The notes beneath the pieces were generated by a model. The model had not been told where the DNA came from. It did not search any database and saw nothing but the letters and a program-made list of their open reading frames with translations. From the NCBI GenBank assembly GCA_027623205.1, contig JAQBYC010000022.1, positions 1 to 51,010 of the forward strand: a DNA stretch of 51,010 bases. The letters are read 5' to 3'. The position numbers and the translations under genes are program-made. Below are positions 8,399 through 17,438 of the stretch, in pieces (within the stretch, counting starts at the first letter, position 1; each line of letters starts with the position of its first letter). The stretch is from Pseudomonadota bacterium (GTDB lineage: Bacteria > Pseudomonadota > Alphaproteobacteria > GCA-2731375).

Positions 8399-9655
8399 CT
8401 ATCTGATCAAGTTCCGGGGCACGTCGCGGAAGGGACGATCAGTGTCGTTGCGGGGTTCCTTGGGCATGCCCAGGACCCGCTCTGCAATGATATTGCGCTG
8501 GATTTCGTCGGTACCCCCGGCGATGGATATGGCGGGGGTCGAGACCAGAATTTCCGCAATGACGCCTTCCATGGGACTGTCCGCGCCGGTCAACATGGCG
8601 TCCGCGCCACTGATCAGGGTATGCACATGGTTGGCCAGGCGCGCCACGTGGCTGGCGGCCAGCTTGCCAATGGAACCTTCCGGACCCTGGTTGCGCCCCA
8701 GAACCTGGGCGGCGCGGGCCCGCCGGGCGGTCCATTCCGCCGATTTCGCAAGGGTCAACAGCTTGGCGATCTCCTGGCGCACCGTCGGGTCGTCCAGCTT
8801 GCCCGTGGTCCTGGCCCGTTCGACCACCAGATCGATCCGGCCCATGCGCTGGGGATACCACTTATAAGGCGCCATGGCCGTGGCCAGTTCGGCCCGCTCC
8901 TCCGCATAGGCCCGCTCCGGCCGGTCCGTGCCCATGGCCCAGCGGCGCAGGCCGTCCGCGCCCCGGCGTTCGTGCATCAATGTCGTCGTCGCGATCTTCC
9001 AGCCATCGCCAAGACCTTCCACCATAAATTCCGGCGCGATCTCGGCGTCCGTGAAAAACACCTGATTGAACGAGGCGTGGCCGTTCATTTGCCGCAGGGG
9101 TTGCACCTGGACGCCGGGCTGTTCCATATCCAGCACGAAATAGGTCAGGCCCTTGTGCTTGGGCAGGTCCCAATCCGTGCGGGCCAGCAACAGGCCGTAT
9201 TGGGCGTGATGGGCCGAGGTGGTCCAGACTTTCTGGCCATTGATGATCCACTTGCCGTCTTTCAGATCGGCCCGTGTCGATGCCCCCGCCAGGTCCGAAC
9301 CGCTGCCCGGTTCGCTGAACAGCTGGCACCAGGTGTCTTCGCCAGTCAGGATGCGGCGCAGAAACTTTTCCTTGTGCATTTGACTGCCGTGTTCCAGCAG
9401 GGTCGCGGCGGCCAGCATGCGAATGCCGGCCCGGGCCACGCCGATGGCGCCAATGGCCTGAAATTCTTCCTCGACCGCCGTGCCCAGGGTGCTGGACATG
9501 CCCTTGCCGTACCATTCCGACGGCCAGGTCGGCATGCCCCAGCCGGAATCTGCCAGTATGTTCCGCCATTCCACCAGACCCGTATTCGGGTCCCAATTGG
9601 CGTCCAGCCAGGCCCGCACTTCCGCGCGAACCGATGCTTCCGTGTCTTCGCTCAT
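8399..9655 (-). CDS. Acyl-CoA dehydrogenase, FadE-like, probable alpha partner
   Basis: A 418-residue flavin acyl-CoA dehydrogenase that would oxidise an acyl-CoA to the enoyl-CoA and pass electrons to ETF. Signature segments are LFSEPGSGSDLAGASTRA near residue 115 and the C-terminal GGTDEIQRNIIAERVLG, the usual FAD/CoA-binding end. The gene follows the second dehydrogenase by 18 bases. Adjacent dissimilar pairs of this kind often form alpha2beta2 enzymes in steroid side-chain or branched-acid degradation (FadE28/29 type); that pairing is inferred from arrangement. The start at 9655 follows GAGAGCGGTACC. Confidence 0.92.
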   Translation of the reverse strand: MSEDTEASVRAEVRAWLDANWDPNTGLVEWRNILADSGWGMPTWPSEWYGKGMSSTLGTAVEEEFQAIGAIGVARAGIRMLAAATLLEHGSQMHKEKFLRRILTGEDTWCQLFSEPGSGSDLAGASTRADLKDGKWIINGQKVWTTSAHHAQYGLLLARTDWDLPKHKGLTYFVLDMEQPGVQVQPLRQMNGHASFNQVFFTDAEIAPEFMVEGLGDGWKIATTTLMHERRGADGLRRWAMGTDRPERAYAEERAELATAMAPYKWYPQRMGRIDLVVERARTTGKLDDPTVRQEIAKLLTLAKSAEWTARRARAAQVLGRNQGPEGSIGKLAASHVARLANHVHTLISGADAMLTGADSPMEGVIAEILVSTPAISIAGGTDEIQRNIIAERVLGMPKEPRNDTDRPFRDVPRNLIR

Positions 9656-9673
9656 GGTACCGCTCTCCGTTCT

Positions 9674-10822
9674 TTACGCACCGGGTTCGCCATCCTGCCA
9701 GCGCTGCATCATCAGTTCCCGGTGGTAGCCGGGATCGCCCAGAAAGACCTCGGAACTTTTCGCGCGCTTGAACCACAAATGGGTATCGTTGTCCCAGGTG
9801 AAGCCGATGCCCCCGTGAATCTGGATGGCATGGATGGCGGTTTGCATATAGGCCTCGGCCGCACCCGCCTTGGCCAGGGAGGCCATTGCCGCCAATTCAT
9901 CATCACCGTCGGCGTCCGCCGCCGCCGCCGCGTAGTAAGCGGCGGATTTCGCCAGTTCCACATCGATCAGCATATCCGCCGCCTTGTGCTTCAGGGTTTG
10001 AAACGAGGCGATGGCGCGGCCGAACTGCATCCGCATCATGGCGTAGTCCAGGGCCTGCTCGCGCAGCAACTCGGCCCCGCCGACCATCTCGTTGGCAAGG
10101 CAGGCCGCCGCCTGATCCAGAGTGCGGGACAGGGGCGCCGCCGCGCCGCCCTCATCCCCCAGCAGTTCGGCCGATACGCCCCGAAATTCCAAACGGGCCA
10201 GCTTGCGCGTATCGTCGGTGGATTGCAGCAGGCGCCTGGTAAGACCCTTGGCATCACCCGGCAGCGTAAAGAAGGACAAGCCAGCGTCCCCCGCCGACCC
10301 GGGCCGGCGGGCCAGAACCACCAGAAGATTGGCGGTGTGCCCATCCAAAACGAAGCTCTTGGCGCCATCCAGTTGATAGCCGCCGTCATGGGGGGTTGCG
10401 GTCAGCGCCACGCCGGCGGCATCCCAACGGCCATTGTCTTCCGTGAAGGCCAGCGCGGCGCGGGTATCGCCCGCGGCTATGGCCGGCAACAGAGCACGCT
10501 TTTGCGCTTCATCCCCGGCATTCATGATGGCCGTCGCGGCCAGCACGATGGACGAGAAATAGGGTGCGCACAACAGCGCCCGGCCCATTTCTTCCAGCGC
10601 GATGGCCAATTCCACGAAGCCGAAGCCCTGGCCGCCGTAGTCTTCGGGGATATGAAGGGCTGTCAGGCCAAGATCCTGGCTCAACTGGCGCCAGACCTCC
10701 TGGTCGAAACCCGCCTCGGTCGCCATCAGACGTCTGACTTCCGTGGTGGGCGATTTTTCCGCCAGGAAACGCCGCAGGACCGACCGGAACTCCGCCTGTT
10801 CATCGGTAAAACTGAAACTCAT
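9674..10822 (-). CDS. Acyl-CoA dehydrogenase, probable beta partner
   Basis: A 382-residue acyl-CoA dehydrogenase, the first of the adjacent pair. The N-terminal FSFTDEQAEFRSVLRRFL and C-terminal IQIHGGIGFTWDNDTHLW are family-typical, the latter carrying the HGGIGFT loop. The ATG at 10822 is chosen because GGGAGG lies 9 bases upstream; the open frame extends 48 codons further back but into the divergent intergenic region with the amidase. The two members differ strongly in their FAD-loop regions, as expected for catalytic and structural subunits of a heteromeric enzyme. Confidence 0.92.
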   Translation of the reverse strand: MSFSFTDEQAEFRSVLRRFLAEKSPTTEVRRLMATEAGFDQEVWRQLSQDLGLTALHIPEDYGGQGFGFVELAIALEEMGRALLCAPYFSSIVLAATAIMNAGDEAQKRALLPAIAAGDTRAALAFTEDNGRWDAAGVALTATPHDGGYQLDGAKSFVLDGHTANLLVVLARRPGSAGDAGLSFFTLPGDAKGLTRRLLQSTDDTRKLARLEFRGVSAELLGDEGGAAAPLSRTLDQAAACLANEMVGGAELLREQALDYAMMRMQFGRAIASFQTLKHKAADMLIDVELAKSAAYYAAAAADADGDDELAAMASLAKAGAAEAYMQTAIHAIQIHGGIGFTWDNDTHLWFKRAKSSEVFLGDPGYHRELMMQRWQDGEPGA

Positions 10823-10924
10823 TGCCGTTACCTCCCTGGCTGCAGTGTAGACTGAACGCGCGGATGGGTGAAGACTGCTATCATGCTTCCGAACAGCGCA
10901 GCCAGATAACGCGAGAGAGATACA

Positions 10925-12328
10925 GTGACCCAGCCAGACCTTGATCCTACCTTCATGACCGTGCATGCCCTATCTGCCGCTATCAGCGATGGCAGCCTGA
11001 CATCCCGCGACATTGTTGAATGCTGTCTGCGGCGAATCGCTGCCCATGACGGCAAGCTGCATGCGTTTGTCGAAGTCTATTGGGAGGACGCCCGCCTGGC
11101 GGCCGGTGCGGCGGATCAGGCCATTCGATCAGGCCATCGCCTTGGCCCCCTGCACGGCATTCCCATCGCCCTGAAGGACATCATCGATATGGAGGGGCGC
11201 ATTACCACCGGGGGCTCCCAGGTCTGGCGCGATCGCGTCTCCCCCACCACGGCGACGGTGGCCCAGCGGCTGATCGGAGCCGGCATGATCATCATCGGCA
11301 AGACCCATTCGGTGGAATTCGCCATGGGCGGCTGGGGCACCAATACCCACATGGGTACGCCCTGGAACCCCTGGGACCTGGTAACCCACCGCACACCGGG
11401 GGGGTCCTCGGCCGGATCCGGCGTCGCGGTCGCCGCCGGCATGGTGCCGGCGGCCATCGGCACGGATACGGGCGGCTCCGTGCGCCTGCCGGCCTCGTTC
11501 TGCGGCCTGGCGGGCCTTAAAACCACGGTTGGCCGGATCAGCCTGCACGGCATCCTGCCGCTCTCCACCACCTTGGATACGCCGGGGCCCATGACCCGCT
11601 CGGTCGAGGATGCGGCACTGATCTATGATGTCCTGCAGGGACCCGACCCGTTGTGGCCGCCAACCTTGAGCCACCACACCCACAACCCATTCACCAGCCT
11701 GCGCCGCGGGGTCAAGGGCCTGCGCCTGGCCGCCATCTCGGCGGCCGAGCGCGCGGGCGTCGACGGCCCGACCCTGGCCGCCTTCGATGCGGCGCAGACA
11801 ACCCTGCGGGAACTGGGCGCCACGATCACGGAAATCGAGATGCCCCGGCCGTTCACGGACTTCGCCGCCATTGCCGGCCGGATCATTGGCGCGGAAGGCT
11901 ATCGTTTCGTCGGCGCATTGGCGGATGATCCCGATCTGCCCGTTGATCCCAATGTCAGGCCCCGCATTCAACTGGGACGGAATATCAGTGCCCATGAATA
12001 TCTCGATGCCCTGGCCGAACAGCAGGCGGCAAAGGCGGAGTATGCCGAAGCCATGATGGATTTCGACGCCTTGTTGCTGCCCAGCACCGAGACGCCGGCC
12101 ATTCCGTTGACCGAGGTGGATGAAGGCGGCACGCCGGCCCGCTTCACCCGCGCGGGCAACTGCCTTGAGCTATGCGCCCTGTCCCTGCCCAATGGCCTGT
12201 CGCCCGATGGCCTGCCCACCTCCCTGCAGATTGCCTGCGACGGCCACGACGAAGCCATGGCCCTGCGCATTGGCTGGGCCTATGAGCAAGCCACCGATTG
12301 GCACCGCCAGCATCCGGCCCTGGGTTAG
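10925..12328 (+). CDS. Amidase (amidase-signature family, GatA-like)
   Basis: A 467-residue amidase-signature hydrolase cleaving a carboxamide to acid and ammonia. The Ser-cis-Ser-Lys machinery is visible: K84 in PIALKDIIDM, the GGSSAGSG loop with S161/S162, and the nucleophile S185 in GTDTGGSVRLPAS. The start is GTG at 10925 after GAGAGA. It is transcribed divergently from the acyl-CoA dehydrogenase pair, with 102 bases between. The absence of gatB/gatC neighbours argues against tRNA amidation. It could supply acids to the neighbouring CoA pathways; substrate unknown. Confidence 0.92.
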   Translation: MTQPDLDPTFMTVHALSAAISDGSLTSRDIVECCLRRIAAHDGKLHAFVEVYWEDARLAAGAADQAIRSGHRLGPLHGIPIALKDIIDMEGRITTGGSQVWRDRVSPTTATVAQRLIGAGMIIIGKTHSVEFAMGGWGTNTHMGTPWNPWDLVTHRTPGGSSAGSGVAVAAGMVPAAIGTDTGGSVRLPASFCGLAGLKTTVGRISLHGILPLSTTLDTPGPMTRSVEDAALIYDVLQGPDPLWPPTLSHHTHNPFTSLRRGVKGLRLAAISAAERAGVDGPTLAAFDAAQTTLRELGATITEIEMPRPFTDFAAIAGRIIGAEGYRFVGALADDPDLPVDPNVRPRIQLGRNISAHEYLDALAEQQAAKAEYAEAMMDFDALLLPSTETPAIPLTEVDEGGTPARFTRAGNCLELCALSLPNGLSPDGLPTSLQIACDGHDEAMALRIGWAYEQATDWHRQHPALG

Positions 12329-12423
12329 GATCAAGATCACTTCTTGGTGAGACGCTTGCAAAAGCCGGTAGGCTCTGTTCCTATTCAGGCAATGCTTTGA
12401 TCTTGCGCGGGAGAACTTACCAC

Positions 12424-12900
12424 ATGGCTGAAAAACTGGGATCTGGTGACGGTTTCCCCCAGATGAACCTGCCGCTGGTCGGGGGCGGCAGCATTGATTT
12501 GCCGTCCGACCTGAAAACCAATTATTCGGTCATCCTGTTTTACCGCGGCCATTGGTGACCCTACTGCCGCCGGCAGTTGGTCGGCATGGAAAACGAACTG
12601 GAAACCTTGAAAAGCCTCGGCGTATCGGTGATTGCGGCCAGTGTGGACAACGCGGAAAAAGCCGCCGAAGTCGCGGCGGAACTTTCCTACCCCGTCGCCT
12701 ATGGCGTAACCCATGAACAGGCCGCGGCCCTTGGCGCCTGGTGGGAACCGAAACGCGCCATCATTCAGCCCAGCGAATTTTTGCTGAACGCCGAGCATAA
12801 GGTGGTGGCATCCACCTACAGCGCCGGCCCCATCGGACGCATGAACCCGCCCGACGTGGTCAACATCGTGCGCTTCTACGAGAAGCAAAAAGCCGGCTAG
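12424..12900 (+). CDS. Peroxiredoxin-like selenoprotein (TGA read as selenocysteine, UxxC)
   Basis: A 158-residue AhpC/TSA-like redoxin whose codon 45, at 12556-12558, is TGA. Upstream the protein reads LFYRGHW and downstream PYCRRQL with no frame change. Cysteine relatives in this family have W-C-P-Y-C here, so TGA replaces exactly the first redox cysteine and gives a U45-P-Y-C48 motif. The remaining 113 codons are open and keep family features such as VSVIAASVD and FLLNAEHKVVASTYS. The ATG at 12424 follows GGGAG by 10 bases. A hairpin can be drawn just after the TGA (see the separate entry). The expected role is reduction of peroxides or disulfides in the cytoplasm; no signal peptide is seen. 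Alternatives are a nonsense mutation or sequencing error, both less likely given the exact position. Without selenocysteine insertion it would be a 44-residue fragment. Confidence 0.85.
12556..12588 (+). promoter_or_regulatory. Candidate bacterial SECIS hairpin of the peroxiredoxin-like gene
   Basis: After the TGA, TGCCG (12565-12569) pairs with CGGCA (12582-12586); CC (12570-12571) continues with GG (12579-12580), leaving a seven-base loop GGCAGTT at 12572-12578 and one unpaired T at 12581. The loop begins 14 bases after the TGA. An alternative shorter hairpin pairs CTGCC (12564-12568) with GGCAG (12572-12576). Bacterial SECIS elements are small hairpins immediately 3' of the UGA with a G in the loop; both folds fit roughly. 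Drawn by eye, with no energy calculation. Confidence 0.5.
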
Positions 12901-12902
12901 AT

Positions 12903-12990
12903 AGAGCAATTTTTAATCGACCGGCGCCGCTCTCGCAACTTAAGTACTTGGTTCAATTGCTCTATTCTTGAATGAGTCTGAGCATGTTTT
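12903..12990 (-). repeat. Dispersed intergenic repeat, copy A
   Basis: Reverse-orientation copy of a roughly 100-bp element also found at 34573-34672 and 37433-37531. The shared core, read on this strand, contains AATAGAGCAATTGAACCAA and ends AATTGCTCT. This copy has a perfect 11-bp inverted repeat, ATAGAGCAATT (12901-12911) against AATTGCTCTAT (12955-12965). It begins directly after the stop of the selenoprotein gene. No coding capacity is seen. Confidence 0.75.
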
Positions 12991-13029
12991 AGGGGAACAT
13001 GCGCTAGCGCACTTGCAATGAAATCGGGA

Positions 13030-13102
13030 CCGGCCCGCAATGATCCCCGAATGATCCCCGAATGATCCCCGAATGATCCCCGAATGATCCATTGCGGGCC
13101 GG
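13030..13102. repeat. 11-bp tandem repeat inside a 13-bp inverted repeat
   Basis: Four full copies of ATGATCCCCGA run from 13040 to 13083, with a fifth partial copy to 13090. The array is enclosed by a perfect 13-bp inverted repeat, CCGGCCCGCAATG at 13030-13042 and CATTGCGGGCCGG at 13090-13102. It lies about 70 bases upstream of the membrane fusion protein start. There are no unique spacers, so this is not a CRISPR. It could be a regulatory structure or a slippage-prone site. Confidence 0.9.
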
Positions 13103-13170
13103 GCAATTTGGGGTGAATATGCTTTTTCCCTTATTTGATGGGCCAAATTGAGCCCGATTGAGCCGTTGCG

Positions 13171-14274
13171 ATGTCCTTGCGCCTGCAATTTTTGATCGTT
13201 GCCATCCTCGCCGCAGGTCTTGCGGCCGGCTGGTGGTCATTGGCCAAATGGGGTGGCGATGGCGGCAAGCACAAGAAAGTTGGCGAGACCAGCGCCACCC
13301 TGGTGTTGGTCGAGGCGATTGAGTTGACCGACGATCATATCGCACTGCGGGTGGTCGGCACCGGCAAGGCCATCCAGTCCGCCGCATTGCACCCCGCCGT
13401 GGCCGGCGAAGTGCGCGAAATCACCTTCAAGGCGGAACAACGTGTGGAGAAGGGCCAGGCCCTGATCCGTCTGGACGACAAGCATCAACGCCTGAAGGTC
13501 CGTCTGGGCGAAGTCGCGGTGGCCGAGGCGCTGCGGCAAAGGCAGCGCCTGTCGCAGCTGGCCCCGTCAGGGTACGCCGCCCGGTCGCGTCTGGACACCG
13601 CCCAGGCGGAATTGGAGCTGGCTAAACTGCGCCTGGAACAGGCCCAGGCCGAACTGCACGACCGCACGATCTATGCCCCCTTCACCGGCGTGGTCGGCAT
13701 GACCGACCTGAGCCTTGGCGACAGGGTGACCCAGGATACCATGGCCGTCACCTTGGACGACCGCGCCACTATATTGATTGAATTCAGCGTACCCGAGGCG
13801 CATGCCGGCAAGATCAAGGTCGCCGATGCCATCACCGTCCGGCCATGGTCGGCACCCGACACCGAGATTCAGGGCAAAGTTACCGCGCTGGCCAGCCGGA
13901 TCGACAGGATGACCCGGTCCCTGCGGATACAAGCCGAATTCGCCAATCCGGAGGACCGCATCCGCCCGGGCGGCTCCTTCGATGTGCAGCTTGCCTTTAC
14001 CGGCAAAGCCTATCCCATCATCCGCGAGGTCGCCGTATTGTGGAGCCGCGATGGCGCCTATCTGTGGCGGGTCGTGGATGGCACGGCGGAAAAAGTCTTC
14101 GTCCGCCTGGTCCGGCGCGACAAGGGGCGGGTGCTGGTGGACGGCGCCCTGAACCCGGGTGATCTGATCGTGGTGGAGGGCGTTCAGGGATTGCGTCCCG
14201 GCCAGAACGTGAAAACGGCGCCCTTCAAGGCCGCGCACGCTATCCACGGCCGACAAAGGGAGGCGCTGTCGTAA
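13171..14274 (+). CDS. RND efflux periplasmic adaptor (membrane fusion protein)
   Basis: A 367-residue HlyD/AcrA-type adaptor that bridges the inner-membrane pump to an outer-membrane channel. Residues 7-22 form a hydrophobic N-terminal anchor. A lipoyl-like half follows around HPAVAGEVREITFK and VEKGQALIRLDD, then a short coiled coil (residues 105-160), a second lipoyl half with DRTIYAPFTGVVGMTD, and a C-terminal beta-barrel. Its last base is the first base of the permease ATG, so the two are coupled. A TolC-like partner is not in the window. Confidence 0.93.
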   Translation: MSLRLQFLIVAILAAGLAAGWWSLAKWGGDGGKHKKVGETSATLVLVEAIELTDDHIALRVVGTGKAIQSAALHPAVAGEVREITFKAEQRVEKGQALIRLDDKHQRLKVRLGEVAVAEALRQRQRLSQLAPSGYAARSRLDTAQAELELAKLRLEQAQAELHDRTIYAPFTGVVGMTDLSLGDRVTQDTMAVTLDDRATILIEFSVPEAHAGKIKVADAITVRPWSAPDTEIQGKVTALASRIDRMTRSLRIQAEFANPEDRIRPGGSFDVQLAFTGKAYPIIREVAVLWSRDGAYLWRVVDGTAEKVFVRLVRRDKGRVLVDGALNPGDLIVVEGVQGLRPGQNVKTAPFKAAHAIHGRQREALS

Positions 14275-17200
14275 TGGTCCAGCTCAGCGATCTGCCCTCC
14301 CTGGCCGTCCGCCGGCCCACTTTGATCGTGGTCTTGAACCTTTTGATTATTGTGGCGGGCCTGGGTGCCTTGCTGGGGGTCGAAGTACGGGAACTGCCCG
14401 ATGTGGATCAGCCCGCGGTCACCGTGCGCGCCTTTTTCGAAGGCGCCTCGCCGGAAACCATGGACGCTGAAGTAACCTCGGTCATCGAGGGCGCCGTGGC
14501 GAGGGTTTCCGGCGTAAAGACCATCAATTCGGCCAGCGAGGAAGACAATGCCCGTATCCGGGCGGAATTCTACGCCAACGTGGATTTGGACGTCGCCGCC
14601 AACGACGTTCGCGAGGCTGTCGCCGCGATCGAACGCAAACTGCCCAAGGGGGTGGAGGATATCGTCGTGATCAAGGCGGACAGCGACGCCCGCCCCATCA
14701 TCCAACTGGCCCTGACCTCTGATCGGCTCAACGAGCAAGCCCTGACCCGTCTGGCGGAGGAAGACGTGGTGCCGGAACTGGCGGCCATCCCCGGCGTCGC
14801 CCTGGTCGATCTGTTCGGTGACCGAAAAGAGGTACTGCGCGTTATCGTCGATCCCATGCGCCTGGCCAGCTATCACCTGTCCATCGACGATATCGCCAGA
14901 GTATTACGCAGCACGGATATGGATGTGCCGGCGGGCAGTTTTAAATCCGACGATCAAATGCTGCTGGTCCGGGCCGATGCCTCCCTGTGGCGTACGGAGG
15001 ATGTGGAGCGCCTGGCGATCAATGAAAACGTCCGGCTGAGTGATGTCGGCCACGCCGTCTATGGTCCGGCGGAGGCACTGAACTACACGATCTTGAACGG
15101 CCGCAAGGTGATTGGCTTGGGCCTGATCCGCAAGGCAAAATCCAACACCATCGCCATTTCGGACGCCGTTGATAAAGCCATTGTCCGCCTGAATAAACGC
15201 CTGAAAGGGGCGCAGGTCGTCAAAATTTCCGATGACGCCCGCTTCATCCGCGGTTCGATTCGCGAGGTCATCTACAGTCTTGGCATCACCACCCTGGTGG
15301 TTATCGCGGTGATTTACGCCTTTATGACCGCGGTTCGCCCCACCCTGATCCCGGCCCTGGCCATTCCCATCGCCCTGGCGGGGACCGTCGCCGCGATCTG
15401 GCTGCTGGGCTTTTCCATCAATATTCTGACCCTGCTGGCGCTGGTTCTGGCGACCGGCATGATCGTCGATGACGCCATCGTGGTGGTGGAGAATATTCAG
15501 CGCCAACGGGCCCTGGGCCAAAGGCCCTTGGCGGCGGCCGTGCTGGGCACCCGGCAGGTGTTTTTCGCGGTGCTGGCCACAACGGCGACCCTGGTTTCGG
15601 TCTTTCTGCCCATCGCCTTTCTGCCCAGCGTGGCGGGAAAGCTGTTCAGCGAGTTCGGCTTTGTCCTCGCCATCGCCGTCGCCATATCTTCCTTTGTCGC
15701 CCTGACCCTGTGTCCCATGCTGGCGGCGCGCCTGCCGGCGAGCTGGGGTGACCCGGCCCGGTCGCGCCCCAATCCGCTGGCGCGCCTGGGCATCGGTGCC
15801 GCCAGGCTTTATGAACGGCTGCTGGACTTCACCCTTGCCGCGCCGGTTTTGATCCTGGGCGCCGCCAGCCTGATCGCCCTGTGCGCCGTGGTGGTGTTCC
15901 CGAGCATCGACAGCGAGCTTCTGCCCAAAGAGGACCGGGGTGCCATTATCATCTACATGCAGGGACCGGACGGCGTCGGTCTGGATTACATGGACCGGCA
16001 ATCGGCCCAGGCCGAAGCCCTGTTGGCGCCGTTGCGTGAGCGGGGCGAGGTCAGCAATGTCTTCGCCATCGTCGGGCGTTGGGATCTCAACCGGGTGTTT
16101 CTGCTGGCACCCCTGGCGGATTGGTCCGAACGGAGCCGCAGTCAGGCTGAAATTGCCGCCACTTTACGCGGGCCGTTGAAGGCCATCCCCGGTGCGACAG
16201 CACGCATCGGCGCCCCCAACAGTCTCAATTTGCGGCGCTCCGGCGGCCGCATCGAATTCACCCTGACCGGCACCAACTATGGTGAGATTGCCGCCGCCGC
16301 CGACAGCTTTCTGGCGGCCATGCACGAACGCCTGCCCAATCTGGAAGATCCGGAAATTGAGTACCAGCAGACCCAACCGCAATTGTCGGTGAAAGTGGAC
16401 CGGCAGCGGGCGGAAGATCTGGGCGTACCGGTGGAAGGCATCGAGTCCAACTTGCGGGCCATGGTCGATGGCCTGGAAGTAGCGGAGTTGAATCTCAACG
16501 ACCGCACCATCCCGGTGCGCATAGAATCCGCCGCCGGCGCCATCAATGACCCCAGTGATCTCAGCAACCTTTTCGTCACCGCGGCGACCGGCCAGTTGGT
16601 CCCCCTGTCGGCCTTCATCACATTGGAGGAAGTCGGCGTGGCGGCGGAACTGGACCGGGCCGGGCAGAAACGCGCCATCGAGATCGATGCCCCGCTGGCG
16701 CCGGGATATTCCCTGAAACAAGCGATGGTGGACGTGCAGGCCCTCGGGGATGACATCCTGCCGCCGGGTATCGGCCTGCATTTCATTAACGAGGCCGCGA
16801 CCTTGCAGGATACCAACCAGGATGTGGCGATCACCTTCGCGGTGGCGATCCTGGTGGTGCTGCTGGTCCTGGCGGCACAATTTGAAAGCGTGTTCAGCGC
16901 CCTGGTCATTGTACTGACCGTGCCTTTTGGCCTGGCGGCGGCCGTCTTTGCCTTGAAATTCACCGATTCGAGCCTGAATATCTACAGCCAGATTGGTCTG
17001 GTCATGCTGGTCGGATTAATGGCCAAGAATGGCATTCTGGTGGTGGAATTCGCGGATCAGTTGCGTGACCAGGGCCTATCGGTGCGTGATGCGGTGCGCG
17101 AGGCCGCACTGACCCGCTTGCGCCCGGTCATAATGACCATGCTGTCCACGGTCCTCGGCGCGCTGCCCCTGATTCTGGGCAGCGGCCCCGGCGTCGAGGC

Positions 17201-17396
17201 CCGCGCCGCCATCGGCTGGGTGGTGTTTGGCGGTTTGGGCATGGCGACCGTCTTCACCCTGGTGCTGATCCCGGTCATCTACAGCCTGGTGGCCCCCTTC
17301 CGCTCCCCTCGCGCCGACGCCGGCCGGCGCCTGCATCAGGAATTGAGCGAAAGCGAAAAAGCGGCGGACCTGGCCTTCGAAAAAGCAGCGGAGTAG
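14274..17396 (+). CDS. RND (HAE-type) efflux permease
   Basis: A 1040-residue resistance-nodulation-division pump of the usual size, with two sets of hydrophobic helices separated by large periplasmic loops. The proton-relay aspartates are in helix 4, LATGMIVDDAIVVVENIQR, near residues 398-399. The second half has MLVGLMAKNGILVVEFADQ and the later GVEARAAIGWVVFGGLG. It exports lipophilic compounds across the envelope using the proton gradient. It directly overlaps the adaptor gene; no local regulator gene is seen. Drug or metabolite specificity cannot be inferred. Confidence 0.95.
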   Translation: MVQLSDLPSLAVRRPTLIVVLNLLIIVAGLGALLGVEVRELPDVDQPAVTVRAFFEGASPETMDAEVTSVIEGAVARVSGVKTINSASEEDNARIRAEFYANVDLDVAANDVREAVAAIERKLPKGVEDIVVIKADSDARPIIQLALTSDRLNEQALTRLAEEDVVPELAAIPGVALVDLFGDRKEVLRVIVDPMRLASYHLSIDDIARVLRSTDMDVPAGSFKSDDQMLLVRADASLWRTEDVERLAINENVRLSDVGHAVYGPAEALNYTILNGRKVIGLGLIRKAKSNTIAISDAVDKAIVRLNKRLKGAQVVKISDDARFIRGSIREVIYSLGITTLVVIAVIYAFMTAVRPTLIPALAIPIALAGTVAAIWLLGFSINILTLLALVLATGMIVDDAIVVVENIQRQRALGQRPLAAAVLGTRQVFFAVLATTATLVSVFLPIAFLPSVAGKLFSEFGFVLAIAVAISSFVALTLCPMLAARLPASWGDPARSRPNPLARLGIGAARLYERLLDFTLAAPVLILGAASLIALCAVVVFPSIDSELLPKEDRGAIIIYMQGPDGVGLDYMDRQSAQAEALLAPLRERGEVSNVFAIVGRWDLNRVFLLAPLADWSERSRSQAEIAATLRGPLKAIPGATARIGAPNSLNLRRSGGRIEFTLTGTNYGEIAAAADSFLAAMHERLPNLEDPEIEYQQTQPQLSVKVDRQRAEDLGVPVEGIESNLRAMVDGLEVAELNLNDRTIPVRIESAAGAINDPSDLSNLFVTAATGQLVPLSAFITLEEVGVAAELDRAGQKRAIEIDAPLAPGYSLKQAMVDVQALGDDILPPGIGLHFINEAATLQDTNQDVAITFAVAILVVLLVLAAQFESVFSALVIVLTVPFGLAAAVFALKFTDSSLNIYSQIGLVMLVGLMAKNGILVVEFADQLRDQGLSVRDAVREAALTRLRPVIMTMLSTVLGALPLILGSGPGVEARAAIGWVVFGGLGMATVFTLVLIPVIYSLVAPFRSPRADAGRRLHQELSESEKAADLAFEKAAE

Positions 17397-17438
17397 TTGT
17401 GGAGCCCATTCCTCGCGCTCATATCTCTTGCACAGTGG

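Noticed and set aside
12556-12558. Nonsense mutation or frameshift in the peroxiredoxin-like gene
   Set aside because: The reading frame is unchanged and the TGA sits precisely at the redox cysteine; a second gene shows the same pattern at U of UGSC.
13030-13102. CRISPR array
   Set aside because: The 11-bp units are directly adjacent, without spacers, and no cas genes are near.
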